Source: Oceanicoccus sp. KOV_DT_Chl
GTDB taxonomy: Bacteria > Pseudomonadota > Gammaproteobacteria > Pseudomonadales > Dasaniaceae
NCBI RefSeq assembly: GCF_900120175.1
Contig: NZ_FQLF01000002.1
Coordinates: 1,984,001-2,048,000, forward strand
DNA: 64,000 nucleotides
Reading direction: 5' to 3'
The position numbers and the translations under genes are program-made. Of the stretch, positions 57,433-64,000 are shown one piece after another. How positions within the stretch are numbered: position 1 is the stretch's first letter; the number at the start of each line of letters is the position of its first letter. The notes below the pieces were generated by a model. It did no database searches and was not told the DNA's origin. It saw only the letters and a list, made by a program, of their open reading frames with translations.

Positions 57433-58056
57433 TTACCCCGAAGCCTTTAACGCTGCAATCCCGGCAATCGAACGGTCCACCGTCGCACACCACAGAGCCT
57501 CGAAATGATCAACAGCCATATACTTACCGAAGTTCGCATAGACGGGGTCATTCCATACCGCGCGGTTACGCTCCACCACCACCGAATCACTCGCACCCAG
57601 TTGCAGTACCGCAAAACCCACTACCTCCCACAACAGGCTCTGAGCCTGCCGCGCAGCATCTTCCTCCGCAAGTCCCGCCTGCTGAATTAGTCCAGCCAAT
57701 TCTTCCAGCTTGGTCACAATGGCGGCAGACGACGCGACCAGGGCGATCAACTGCATCAGCTCCGGGCCCTTGACCATCAATGCCAAAGAGCGGTTCATCC
57801 AATCTCTTATGGCGATGTCCCAGCGATCTGCTGCACAATCTACAGCCATGTCTTTTAGCGCCAATGCCGCCAGCTCGGCAAGCAGATCGTCCTTGTTTCT
57901 GAAGTAGTTGTAGATTGAGGTGGGTGCCGTTCCTAGGCGCTGGGCCAAGCTGCGGATAGTAAATGCTCCCTCACCCTCCCGGAGAATAAGCATAGCGGTG
58001 TTAAGGATGTCTTCCCGACTGGTTTGGGGCGGGCGGCCAGATTTCTTTTTTGTCAT
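57433..58056 (-). CDS. TetR family regulator
   Basis: 207 residues. Starts MTKKKSGRPPQTSREDIL; HTH FTIRSLAQRLGTAPTSIYNYFRNKDDLL is canonical TetR. Divergent from the sulfotransferase gene across an 83-base gap that contains an 18-base inverted repeat, so it probably represses itself and that gene. ATG 58056 chosen since upstream residues would cross the operator. Confidence 0.88.
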   Translation of the reverse strand: MTKKKSGRPPQTSREDILNTAMLILREGEGAFTIRSLAQRLGTAPTSIYNYFRNKDDLLAELAALALKDMAVDCAADRWDIAIRDWMNRSLALMVKGPELMQLIALVASSAAIVTKLEELAGLIQQAGLAEEDAARQAQSLLWEVVGFAVLQLGASDSVVVERNRAVWNDPVYANFGKYMAVDHFEALWCATVDRSIAGIAALKASG

Positions 58057-58075
58057 CTTCAGGTTTTTTATTGAC

Positions 58076-58122
58076 TTTATGAACGGTGTTACATAATTAT
58101 ATATTGTAACGCTGTTCATAAA
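58076..58122. promoter_or_regulatory. Operator palindrome between TetR and sulfotransferase genes
   Basis: Left arm TTTATGAACGGTGTTACA (58076-58093) and right arm TGTAACGCTGTTCATAAA (58105-58122), 16 of 18 positions symmetric, separated by 11 A/T bases. Position between divergent genes is typical of a TetR site. Confidence 0.7.
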
Positions 58123-58139
58123 TACCCCGGAGGATTAAA

Positions 58140-59377
58140 GTGTCGTATCCATCACCCCAGCAACCTGTCTCTATCAAGCTGATCAATCGATTGGGCCGGG
58201 TGCCTCGCCAGCTAGGGCTGTCTGCGCCTTCGCTCGCTCCGGAGAAGTTAATCGTCAAGGCACAAAAGCAGACCGGGCTCAGCGACTTTGGAGATGACAG
58301 CTTCCGGTTGGGCCTTGATAGACTCACCGCAGCTTTAGAAAACGAGGCAAGGTTATCGACGATTGGCCGCATCGCTGCTCATGGCATGTTGCTCGACAAT
58401 CTGAAGATACGTCTGCAGTTAACTGACTATCGCAAACAACGCCCCGTCGTCGCGGAGCAACTTATCAAGCGCCCGCTCTTTGTGCTGGGTCTGCCGCGCA
58501 CCGGCACCACCATCCTCTATGAATTATTGGCGCAGGATCCGGCCCACCGCGCACCGATGAGCTGGGAGGTATCGCAACCCATACCGCCGGCACAGTTGCA
58601 GACATTCACAACCGACCCGCGAATCCCCGTAGTGGATAAGATCCTGCAACAAACGGAAATGCTGGCACCGGGTTTCAAAGCTATTCACGCAATCGGTGCC
58701 GAATTGCCCAGGAGTGCATTGCGATGCTGGCCTCCCATTTTATCTCTGATCAATATGGCGCCAGCTTTTTCATACCGGGCTATCGCCGCTGGGCGCTAGA
58801 CCAGGACATGGGCGCGGCTTACCAGTGGCACTACCACTTTCTGCAGCACCTGCAGGTGGATTATATGAAAGAACGCTGGGTACTGAAAACCCCGCCCCAC
58901 CTCGCCTACCTTGACAGCATCGTCAATCAGTACCCCGACGCGGCCATTGTTCAAACTCACCGCGCGCCCATGGATGTAATGGGCTCTACCGCCAGCCTTG
59001 CCTGCACCCTGCACAGCGCCTTTAGTGATGATATCGATCCCATAGCCGTCGGCCTGTCGGAAGTAGAATATTTTGCCGAAATGATAAAGCGCGGTATGGC
59101 GCAACGCGAGGCTATGCCGGATCGGGAGAGCCGCTTCTTCGATGTGCAGTTCAGCGACATTATCCGTGATCCCATCGCGGAGATAGAAAAAATCTACCGC
59201 CATTTTGATTTTGAATTTACCGACATTGCCCGTTCCGCTATGCAGCACTACCTGGACAATCGGCCACGGGAAAAACACGGTAAACATCATTACACCCTGG
59301 AGCAATTCGGTTTAAACCGAGATAAACATGGCCCACTCTTTAGCGATTATTGCCAGCGATTTGGATTAAAGGATTAA
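58140..59377 (+). CDS. Sulfotransferase family protein, one-base frame break
   Basis: PAPS loop FVLGLPRTGTTILYEL at about residue 111 and the 3'-phosphate region IVQTHRAPMDVMGSTASLAC are those of the Sulfotransfer_3 family. The frame shifts after ELP at CCC 58707-58709; one base added gives QECIAMLASHFISDQYGASF and 412 residues overall. Start is GTG 58140 with GGAGG upstream. Substrate unknown; a steroid or lipid alcohol is possible. Probably controlled by the divergent TetR. Confidence 0.85.
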
Positions 59378-59440
59378 AGGGGTCGTAACGAATATTTATT
59401 GATCAATACAAATATCCTGCCCAAAGAATTATCTAATTAA

Positions 59441-59770
59441 TTTTCAGTGAAGCGCAAAGCGATTCATGCCTTTGACTTTATTCCCCTAAAAGGAGTCGAG
59501 CAACGGAGGAAAATAACGGGCCTTAGGGCAAACGAATGTTTGACTCAAATACGCTAAGGCGTATTTTCGCCCTTGCGGGCGACCTAAAGGTCGTCCAAAT
59601 TGCAGTGCAATTTGTGACTCAAATACACTGGGGAATATTTTCACCCTGCGGGCGACCTATAGGTCGTCCAAATTGCAGTGCAATTTGTGAGTAGCGCAGT
59701 GTACCCGCAGGGTGAGTAAAGCGAATAAAGAAGAAGTGACTTGCTGTCGGGCAACTCCGACAAACTACCC
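59441..59770 (+). repeat. Extragenic composite repeat, copy 2
   Basis: Same order as copy 1 but reversed in the window: TTTTCAGTGA, GCGATTCATGCC, TTCCCCTAAAAGGAGTCGAG, CAACGGAGG, TCAAATACGCTAAGGCGT, then the end with AAGAAGAAGTGACTTGCTGT and CGGGCAACTC. It is longer than copy 1 because of a tandem duplication. Confidence 0.7.
59541..59687 (+). repeat. Tandem duplication with stem-loops inside copy 2
   Basis: Two units of 74 and 73 bases (59541-59614, 59615-59687), each starting TGACTCAAATAC and containing the palindromes GACCTAAAGGTC (GACCTATAGGTC in unit 2) and AAATTGCAGTGCAATTT. Unit 1 also has AATACGCTAAGGCGTATT. Confidence 0.7.
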
Positions 59771-59833
59771 AAGAAATTTTAACTTAAAATTTAACTCCGA
59801 CATAAATAGAAAATATGAACTCCGTAGCACTTG

Positions 59834-59853
59834 ATTCCCGCGAAGGCGGGAAT
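59834..59853. repeat. REP-like palindrome
   Basis: ATTCCCGC, loop GAAG, GCGGGAAT: eight perfect pairs, of the common extragenic type. Confidence 0.65.
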
Positions 59854-60025
59854 GACAAGGAGAAAAAAGTGGGGTCAGATCAAACTTAAAACCCCTCCAA
59901 AAACCCCCAATAAATCACAAAGTGATTCCTAAAGCATAAAAGGCTAAACTCCCCACTCATAAAAATTAAAATAATAAACATCGCCCGGTTTAACCCGTTA
60001 AAACCCAAGCGAAAAAGGAATTCCT

Positions 60026-61066
60026 ATGACCACCAAACGCCACCACCTCCCCATCCCCTTCGGTTGGTACTGCATTGCCTACAGCGACGAAATAGCGGTA
60101 GCTGAAGTAAAACCAGTAAAGTACCTAGGACAAGAGCTGGTGTTATATCGCACCGAGAGTGGCACCGCCTCAGTCAGCGAGGCTTATTGCCCACACCTCG
60201 GCGCCCATATTGGACATGGTGGGTTAGTCATTGGCGAATATATCAGTTGTCCTTTTCATGGTTGGCAATTTAATGGCGAGGGTCACTGCGCAGCGATTCC
60301 TTATGCGAAAGCGATACCGAAAAAAATTGTGGGTGTCAGTAGTTTGTTTCACTATCCGGTAGTAGAGGCCAATGGTGTGGTGTGGTTTTGGTATCACCCC
60401 GAGCGCGTTGAGCCTTTGTTTGAGGTTGAAGAGCATCAACTGATTCAGGATGGTAGTTGGCTACCGACGTACCGCAAGTATGAGTGGATTGTTAATACGG
60501 CGGTACAGGAAACAGCTGAGAATGCAGCGGATCAGGCACATTTTGTTTTTGTGCATGGCAGTGAACATATGCCTAAGCCAACAGTGGAGTATGCGGGCCA
60601 CCAGCGCTCGGCCTATTTCGATGGCTATCTTCCTGGCACTGACCCCGATGGCCCTGAGCGTTTTGAAATTAAAATGCTGACGGCAAATAGCGGCCCCGGA
60701 CATACCTGGCAACACTTTAGCGGCATGTTCGAAAGCTTTATGCTGGGTTTAATTACGCCAATTGATAGCGATAGCTTGCACATGCGTTTTGCTTTTGTGC
60801 TTAAAGATACCACCGACGCGGGTGAACTTTTTATGCTGGATGCTTATGTTGATGAAGTAGTGCGCCAGGTCGAGCAGGACATTCCCATCTGGAATCATAA
60901 AACCTTTCGCACCGAACCTGCCTTGTGCGATGGCGATGGTCCTATCGCCCAATTTAGAAAATGGTTCCGGCAGTTTTATGCTGAGTCGGATTTGGTTAAT
61001 TTAGTCCAGCAGGCTGAACTCCTTGGTGTGCCGACGCTACCAATGGCTAAAGGTTCTAAAAATTAG
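60026..61066 (+). CDS. Rieske non-haem iron oxygenase, KshA-like
   Basis: 346 residues. Rieske cluster CPHLGAHIGHG with CPFHGWQF at about 53-79, and mononuclear iron site ENAADQAHFVFVHG (about 170-184) of the D-H-H type. The family contains KshA, which hydroxylates ring C9 of 3-ketosteroids, and also sterol desaturases (Neverland-like). Placement next to side-chain genes suits a steroid role but the substrate is not certain. No reductase (KshB-like) is adjacent. AAGGA precedes ATG. Confidence 0.8.
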   Translation: MTTKRHHLPIPFGWYCIAYSDEIAVAEVKPVKYLGQELVLYRTESGTASVSEAYCPHLGAHIGHGGLVIGEYISCPFHGWQFNGEGHCAAIPYAKAIPKKIVGVSSLFHYPVVEANGVVWFWYHPERVEPLFEVEEHQLIQDGSWLPTYRKYEWIVNTAVQETAENAADQAHFVFVHGSEHMPKPTVEYAGHQRSAYFDGYLPGTDPDGPERFEIKMLTANSGPGHTWQHFSGMFESFMLGLITPIDSDSLHMRFAFVLKDTTDAGELFMLDAYVDEVVRQVEQDIPIWNHKTFRTEPALCDGDGPIAQFRKWFRQFYAESDLVNLVQQAELLGVPTLPMAKGSKN

Positions 61067-61175
61067 TGTTAACTTTGAGCAAAAATATTTATATTAATTA
61101 AAAATTTAATACTGGTTATTCTATAAGCTGCAAAGTCAATACAATAACTGTGAATGAGGTGAGTAGAGTTTATTT

Positions 61176-61733
61176 ATGAATAGAATAAAAATAGTAAGTG
61201 TTTGCTTGGTTGTGTTATTGATTTCCGCTTGTGGTACCAATGCACCAATTTATGAAGGGTCTGTTGAAAATGTGAAACAATTGAAGAAAATAGACTCCAG
61301 TGGTGTTGCGGTTGGAAAATTTAGCGCAGCTACGGCTGGAGTTAAACGCATTAGTATTCGCACTAACCCATTAAAATCACCGCATGGAAAAAATGTAATT
61401 GATTACTTGCGGTACGCACTTGAGTTTGAATTGGAAAAGGCGGGATTGCTTAGGGCTGACGCTAATAAAGTGATTGACGCGGTTGTTTTCCGGAATGAAA
61501 TAAATGCTGAAGGCTTCGTTACCGGTAATGGTCTAATCAGTATTGAATTCAGTGTGATTGAGGATGGAGCTGATATTTATAAAAAAACATTCACTGTCAC
61601 TAGGCAGTGGAACTCATCATTTGTTGGGGCCATAGCCATACCAGCTGCGTCTAGTAATTATCCTATGATGGTTGAAGAGTTGCTGGGTAAATTGTACGGC
61701 GACGCGGATTTTATAAAGGTGCTGGCTGATTAG
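61176..61733 (+). CDS. Lipoprotein of unknown function
   Basis: 185 residues with lipobox LLISAC. Mature part has alternating strands and helices: VAVGKFSAAT, ALEFELEKAGLL, and a DUF4410-like feel (Tyr-rich helix DYLRYALEFELEKA). Envelope lipoproteins with such a fold are common but uncharacterised. Confidence 0.7.
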   Translation: MNRIKIVSVCLVVLLISACGTNAPIYEGSVENVKQLKKIDSSGVAVGKFSAATAGVKRISIRTNPLKSPHGKNVIDYLRYALEFELEKAGLLRADANKVIDAVVFRNEINAEGFVTGNGLISIEFSVIEDGADIYKKTFTVTRQWNSSFVGAIAIPAASSNYPMMVEELLGKLYGDADFIKVLAD

Positions 61734-61746
61734 ATTTTTTTAGCAA

Positions 61747-61770
61747 TAAGGCCGTATTTCTACGGCCTTA
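61747..61770. terminator. Bidirectional hairpin between convergent lipoprotein genes
   Basis: TAAGGCCGTA, loop TTTC, TACGGCCTTA: a perfect ten-pair stem. T-rich tracts lie within seven bases on both strands, so it may end both genes. Confidence 0.65.
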
Positions 61771-61781
61771 AACTGTTTTTT

Positions 61782-62432
61782 CTATAGCGTTGCCTGATTG
61801 CTTAATAAATCCAGTAACGAGTATTTTAGCTGCTCTTTTTCAATCATCTCGCTGATAACCGTTTTTATCTGGTTGATCAGTACTTTCTGTGAAGTAGAGC
61901 CAGGGTCATTGGCCATCATAGGAATAAACCAAATGCCAATCCAGGTAGTCATGGAGTCGGTGTTCTGGAGCGCTAACAGAGAAGATGTATTATCTTTTAA
62001 TTCTGATTTAAGCGTAAAATTGTCTGTCGCGGCTCCAGGGATTACGCCAAAGGTAAATCCAGTAATAAAACCTGATACCGCCGCCGCACCCATCTCACCG
62101 TGGTTATAAAAGTGTAATTGTAAGGTGTAGTCCATTTCTTCTTGTTTGAATTTGTCGAAAGTGAACTCAGAGAATAACCCGCTATTTTTGAGATAATTTT
62201 CAATAACAGGTTTTAGTTTATCTTTGGTTTGGGTTATTTCCGTAGCGCTAGAGTTATTGGGGTCGCCAAAGAAGAATTTTAAATCCACATACACCTTGGG
62301 TTTGTTTTCATAGGTGGATACGTCTGGCATAGATTCTACTACTGGTATTTCCTCGTTATGAAAAGAGGCGCAAGCGCCTAACAGTGTAGTGATGGTTATT
62401 AATAGGGCGTACTTAATCAATTTGGTGGGCAT
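61782..62432 (-). CDS. Lipoprotein of unknown function
   Basis: 216 residues from MPTKLIKYALLITITT with lipobox LLGAC. Contains a Gly/Ala-rich hydrophobic segment (GAAAVSGFITGFTFGVIPGA, about residues 122-141) and helical C-terminus. Similar in size and topology to the convergent lipoprotein at 61176, but without clear sequence similarity. Start 62432 chosen so that the lipobox sits at the N-terminus. Confidence 0.7.
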   Translation of the reverse strand: MPTKLIKYALLITITTLLGACASFHNEEIPVVESMPDVSTYENKPKVYVDLKFFFGDPNNSSATEITQTKDKLKPVIENYLKNSGLFSEFTFDKFKQEEMDYTLQLHFYNHGEMGAAAVSGFITGFTFGVIPGAATDNFTLKSELKDNTSSLLALQNTDSMTTWIGIWFIPMMANDPGSTSQKVLINQIKTVISEMIEKEQLKYSLLDLLSNQATL

Positions 62433-62600
62433 TTCAAGGTTTTCCTTATTATTTAATGTTGGCAATAATATATAGCAATAGATTCAAAAACAAACATTCA
62501 TTGCTGAAATTAAATTCATACTTCAACTGGCTGATTATAATGGGGTGACGAATATTAATTGATCATTGCGTGTACATTAATTAAAGAGTTAACTCGATGG

Positions 62601-62674
62601 TTTTTTAGTGAATCGCAAAGCGATTCATGCCGTTGATTTTTTCTCCCCTAAAAGGAGTCGGGCAACCTCCGACA
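62601..62674 (+). repeat. Partial copy of the extragenic composite repeat
   Basis: GTGAATCGCAAAGCGATTCA hairpin unit and CCCCTAAAAGGAGTCGGGCA, as in copies 1 and 2, but only the first module. Confidence 0.65.
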
Positions 62675-62678
62675 ACCA

Positions 62679-63881
62679 TCAACCCTTAAGCATCTGCCAT
62701 TGCTGCCGCAACAAATCCATCCCTTGCCGGGTCATCGCGAAAATTCCATTTTTATCTGGCAGCTTGTACCCATCATTTTTCAAATATTCATTCGCCAGAC
62801 TGCGATCGCCGTCATAGTGCGCAAGCACCCGCTTATCCATCACTCGAAACCAAAGAGCTGGAATATAAGCCAGCAGTATCATTGCAGCATAGCCTGATGG
62901 CAGTTGCGGGCTTTGATCAAAATGCCGCAGTAATTGGTAGGGACGCGTCGGGTTGGCGTGGTGGTCAGAGTGCCGTTGTAGCTGGAACAATGTGATATTG
63001 CTATAAACGGTATTGCTATTCCACGAATGCAGCGGTGAACATTTTTCATAGCGGCCGTTGTCCAGCCGCTGGCGTTTCAAGCCATAGTGCTCAATATAGT
63101 TAATCACCTCCAGCAGCGAAATTGCTTGCCAGGCTTGGGCGAGAAACCACAGCGCTGTCCACCAGCCACCAACGCCAAGGGCTAGCAATAGTATTAATAA
63201 GGAGCCAGCCCAGCCCTGAAGGTTTTCATTGCGCCAATGCCAAACTGAACGTTGTTGACGGTTGAGTTTTTGTTTTTCGAGCTGCCAGGCTGAACGCAGG
63301 CTACCGAAAATAGTACGCGGTAAAAAACGCCAGAAGCTTTCACCTAGCTTAGCGCTGGCCGGATCCTCAGGGGTGGCGACTTTAACGTGGTGACCGCGGT
63401 TATGTTCCACCAGAAAGTGGCCATAAAAACTGGGCATTAAAGTGATCTTTGCCAGCCACTGCCCCAGCTTGCCACGTTTGTGGCCGAGCTCATGGGCGGC
63501 ATTGATGCCGTAGCCATTGATAGCGCCAAAGGTTAGTGCCCATGCCAACCAGTCCCAGCCATGTAGTAATGCCGAGGCTGCTACCCACACCCCAAACCCC
63601 AGTGCTAACCACTGCAGCAGCGGGTAGCAGTAAACAATGCGCTGATAGAACACATCGTTAACAAGGCTAGCGTTTACCTCGTCGCTGGGGTTAATCGAAT
63701 TTTCGCCGAGCAGGAAGTCGAGTAGAGGAATAAGCAAGGTTGCGTAAATAACGCTCAGCCACCAAAACAACGGGTTGCCGCTAGCGGTTACGAGTGCGTA
63801 ACTGACAAAGGGTAATGTTGGCATCAGCAGGCTTAGTAGCCATAGCGGGCGCTTTTGGATGAGGGCATTGGCGGTAGTCAT
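62679..63881 (-). CDS. alkB: Alkane 1-monooxygenase
   Basis: 400 residues, six membrane spans. The three His boxes HELGHK (about 140), EHNRGHH (about 169) and LQRHSDHHANPTRPYQ (about 305), plus NYIEHYGL, identify AlkB, the di-iron membrane hydroxylase of n-alkanes. It needs rubredoxin and its reductase, neither nearby. GGAG lies at good spacing before ATG 63881. Its promoter region carries the triple repeat at 63925. Confidence 0.93.
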   Translation of the reverse strand: MTTANALIQKRPLWLLSLLMPTLPFVSYALVTASGNPLFWWLSVIYATLLIPLLDFLLGENSINPSDEVNASLVNDVFYQRIVYCYPLLQWLALGFGVWVAASALLHGWDWLAWALTFGAINGYGINAAHELGHKRGKLGQWLAKITLMPSFYGHFLVEHNRGHHVKVATPEDPASAKLGESFWRFLPRTIFGSLRSAWQLEKQKLNRQQRSVWHWRNENLQGWAGSLLILLLALGVGGWWTALWFLAQAWQAISLLEVINYIEHYGLKRQRLDNGRYEKCSPLHSWNSNTVYSNITLFQLQRHSDHHANPTRPYQLLRHFDQSPQLPSGYAAMILLAYIPALWFRVMDKRVLAHYDGDRSLANEYLKNDGYKLPDKNGIFAMTRQGMDLLRQQWQMLKG

Positions 63882-63924
63882 GTGGTTGCTCCGATACAGG
63901 TAAATAATAAGCTGCCAGGAATTT

Positions 63925-63984
63925 GTTAACACTTGTGCACTAATAAGTTTACGCATGTAAACAAATAAGTTAACGCTTGTAAAC
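63925..63984. promoter_or_regulatory. Triple 16-base repeat in the alkB promoter region
   Basis: GTTAACACTTGTGCAC (63925-63940), GTTTACGCATGTAAAC (63947-63962) and GTTAACGCTTGTAAAC (63969-63984), each a partial palindrome, spaced exactly 22 bases start to start, 40 to 100 bases upstream of alkB. Two-helical-turn spacing suggests cooperative protein binding on one DNA face. Confidence 0.7.
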
Positions 63985-64000
63985 AACTATTTTTGACTGT

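Larger units (their letters stand above)
59378..60025. other. Intergenic region with composite repeat and tandem duplication
   Basis: 648 bases, no credible gene. Contains the plus-orientation composite repeat (59441-59770) with a tandem duplication inside it, a REP-like palindrome at 59834-59853 and the unit GGGGTCAGA at 59872. A promoter for the Rieske gene must lie near the end. Confidence 0.6.

Noticed and set aside
59541-59687. Possible CRISPR array
   Set aside because: Only two adjoining 74/73-base units without unique spacers and no cas genes; it is a tandem duplication.

Overview
The window reads as a chromosomal piece of a marine or aquatic gammaproteobacterium. Supporting genes are rsd/algQ, pilU, gshA of the gamma-type, acpH, cti, lrgAB, dsbB, yedI and a YadGH-type ABC exporter. 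The Cellvibrionales/Spongiibacteraceae are a plausible home, because lipid and steroid catabolism is common there, but this is inference. No rRNA, tRNA, CRISPR array, prophage or insertion sequence was recognised.

Layout. 0-26 kb is mostly housekeeping and accessory genes: a WD40-type lipoprotein, rsd, lrgAB-dsbB, a FliL-like protein, acpH, gshA, a cupin plus cytochrome P450 pair, pilU, VIT and DUF202 membrane proteins, a DUF1631-PilZ pair, MAPEG, glutaredoxin, DUF502, cti, a MoxR-VWA pair, moaA and a DASS symporter. 26-37 kb is a plus-strand catabolic run: split ChsH2-like hydratase/DUF35, ChsH1-like hydratase, Ltp2-like aldolase, thioesterase, MaoC hydratase, thiolase, SDR, an exported PHP-family protein, a dienoyl-CoA-reductase-like SDR and an Fn3 protein. 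37-43 kb holds a TetR regulator, two SDRs, an enoyl-CoA hydratase, an LLM oxidoreductase and two thioesterases. 43-48.6 kb holds YedI, a TrmY-like protein, a methyltransferase, an LprI/MliC lipoprotein and an ABC exporter.

49-59 kb is a second catabolic block: acyl-CoA ligase, ChsE1/ChsE2-like dehydrogenase pair, TetR, fused ChsH2, ChsH1, Ltp2, a second TetR and a sulfotransferase. It is bounded by oppositely oriented copies of one extragenic repeat. 60-64 kb has a KshA-like Rieske oxygenase, two lipoproteins and AlkB.

Taken together the catabolic genes match the known logic of steroid (sterol or bile acid) side-chain degradation: CoA activation, alpha2-beta2 dehydrogenation, hydration by ChsH1-ChsH2, then retro-aldol cleavage by Ltp2 with DUF35. 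The P450 and Rieske oxygenase could act on side chain and ring. Two paralogous hydratase-aldolase sets suggest two rounds or two substrates. Ring-degradation genes (kstD, hsa) are not in the window.

Sequence quality matters here. At ten places a single missing base, nearly always in a run of G or C, splits an otherwise well conserved gene; restoring one base joins the halves at the length expected for the family. I treat these as one gene each and regard undercalled homopolymers as the likeliest cause.
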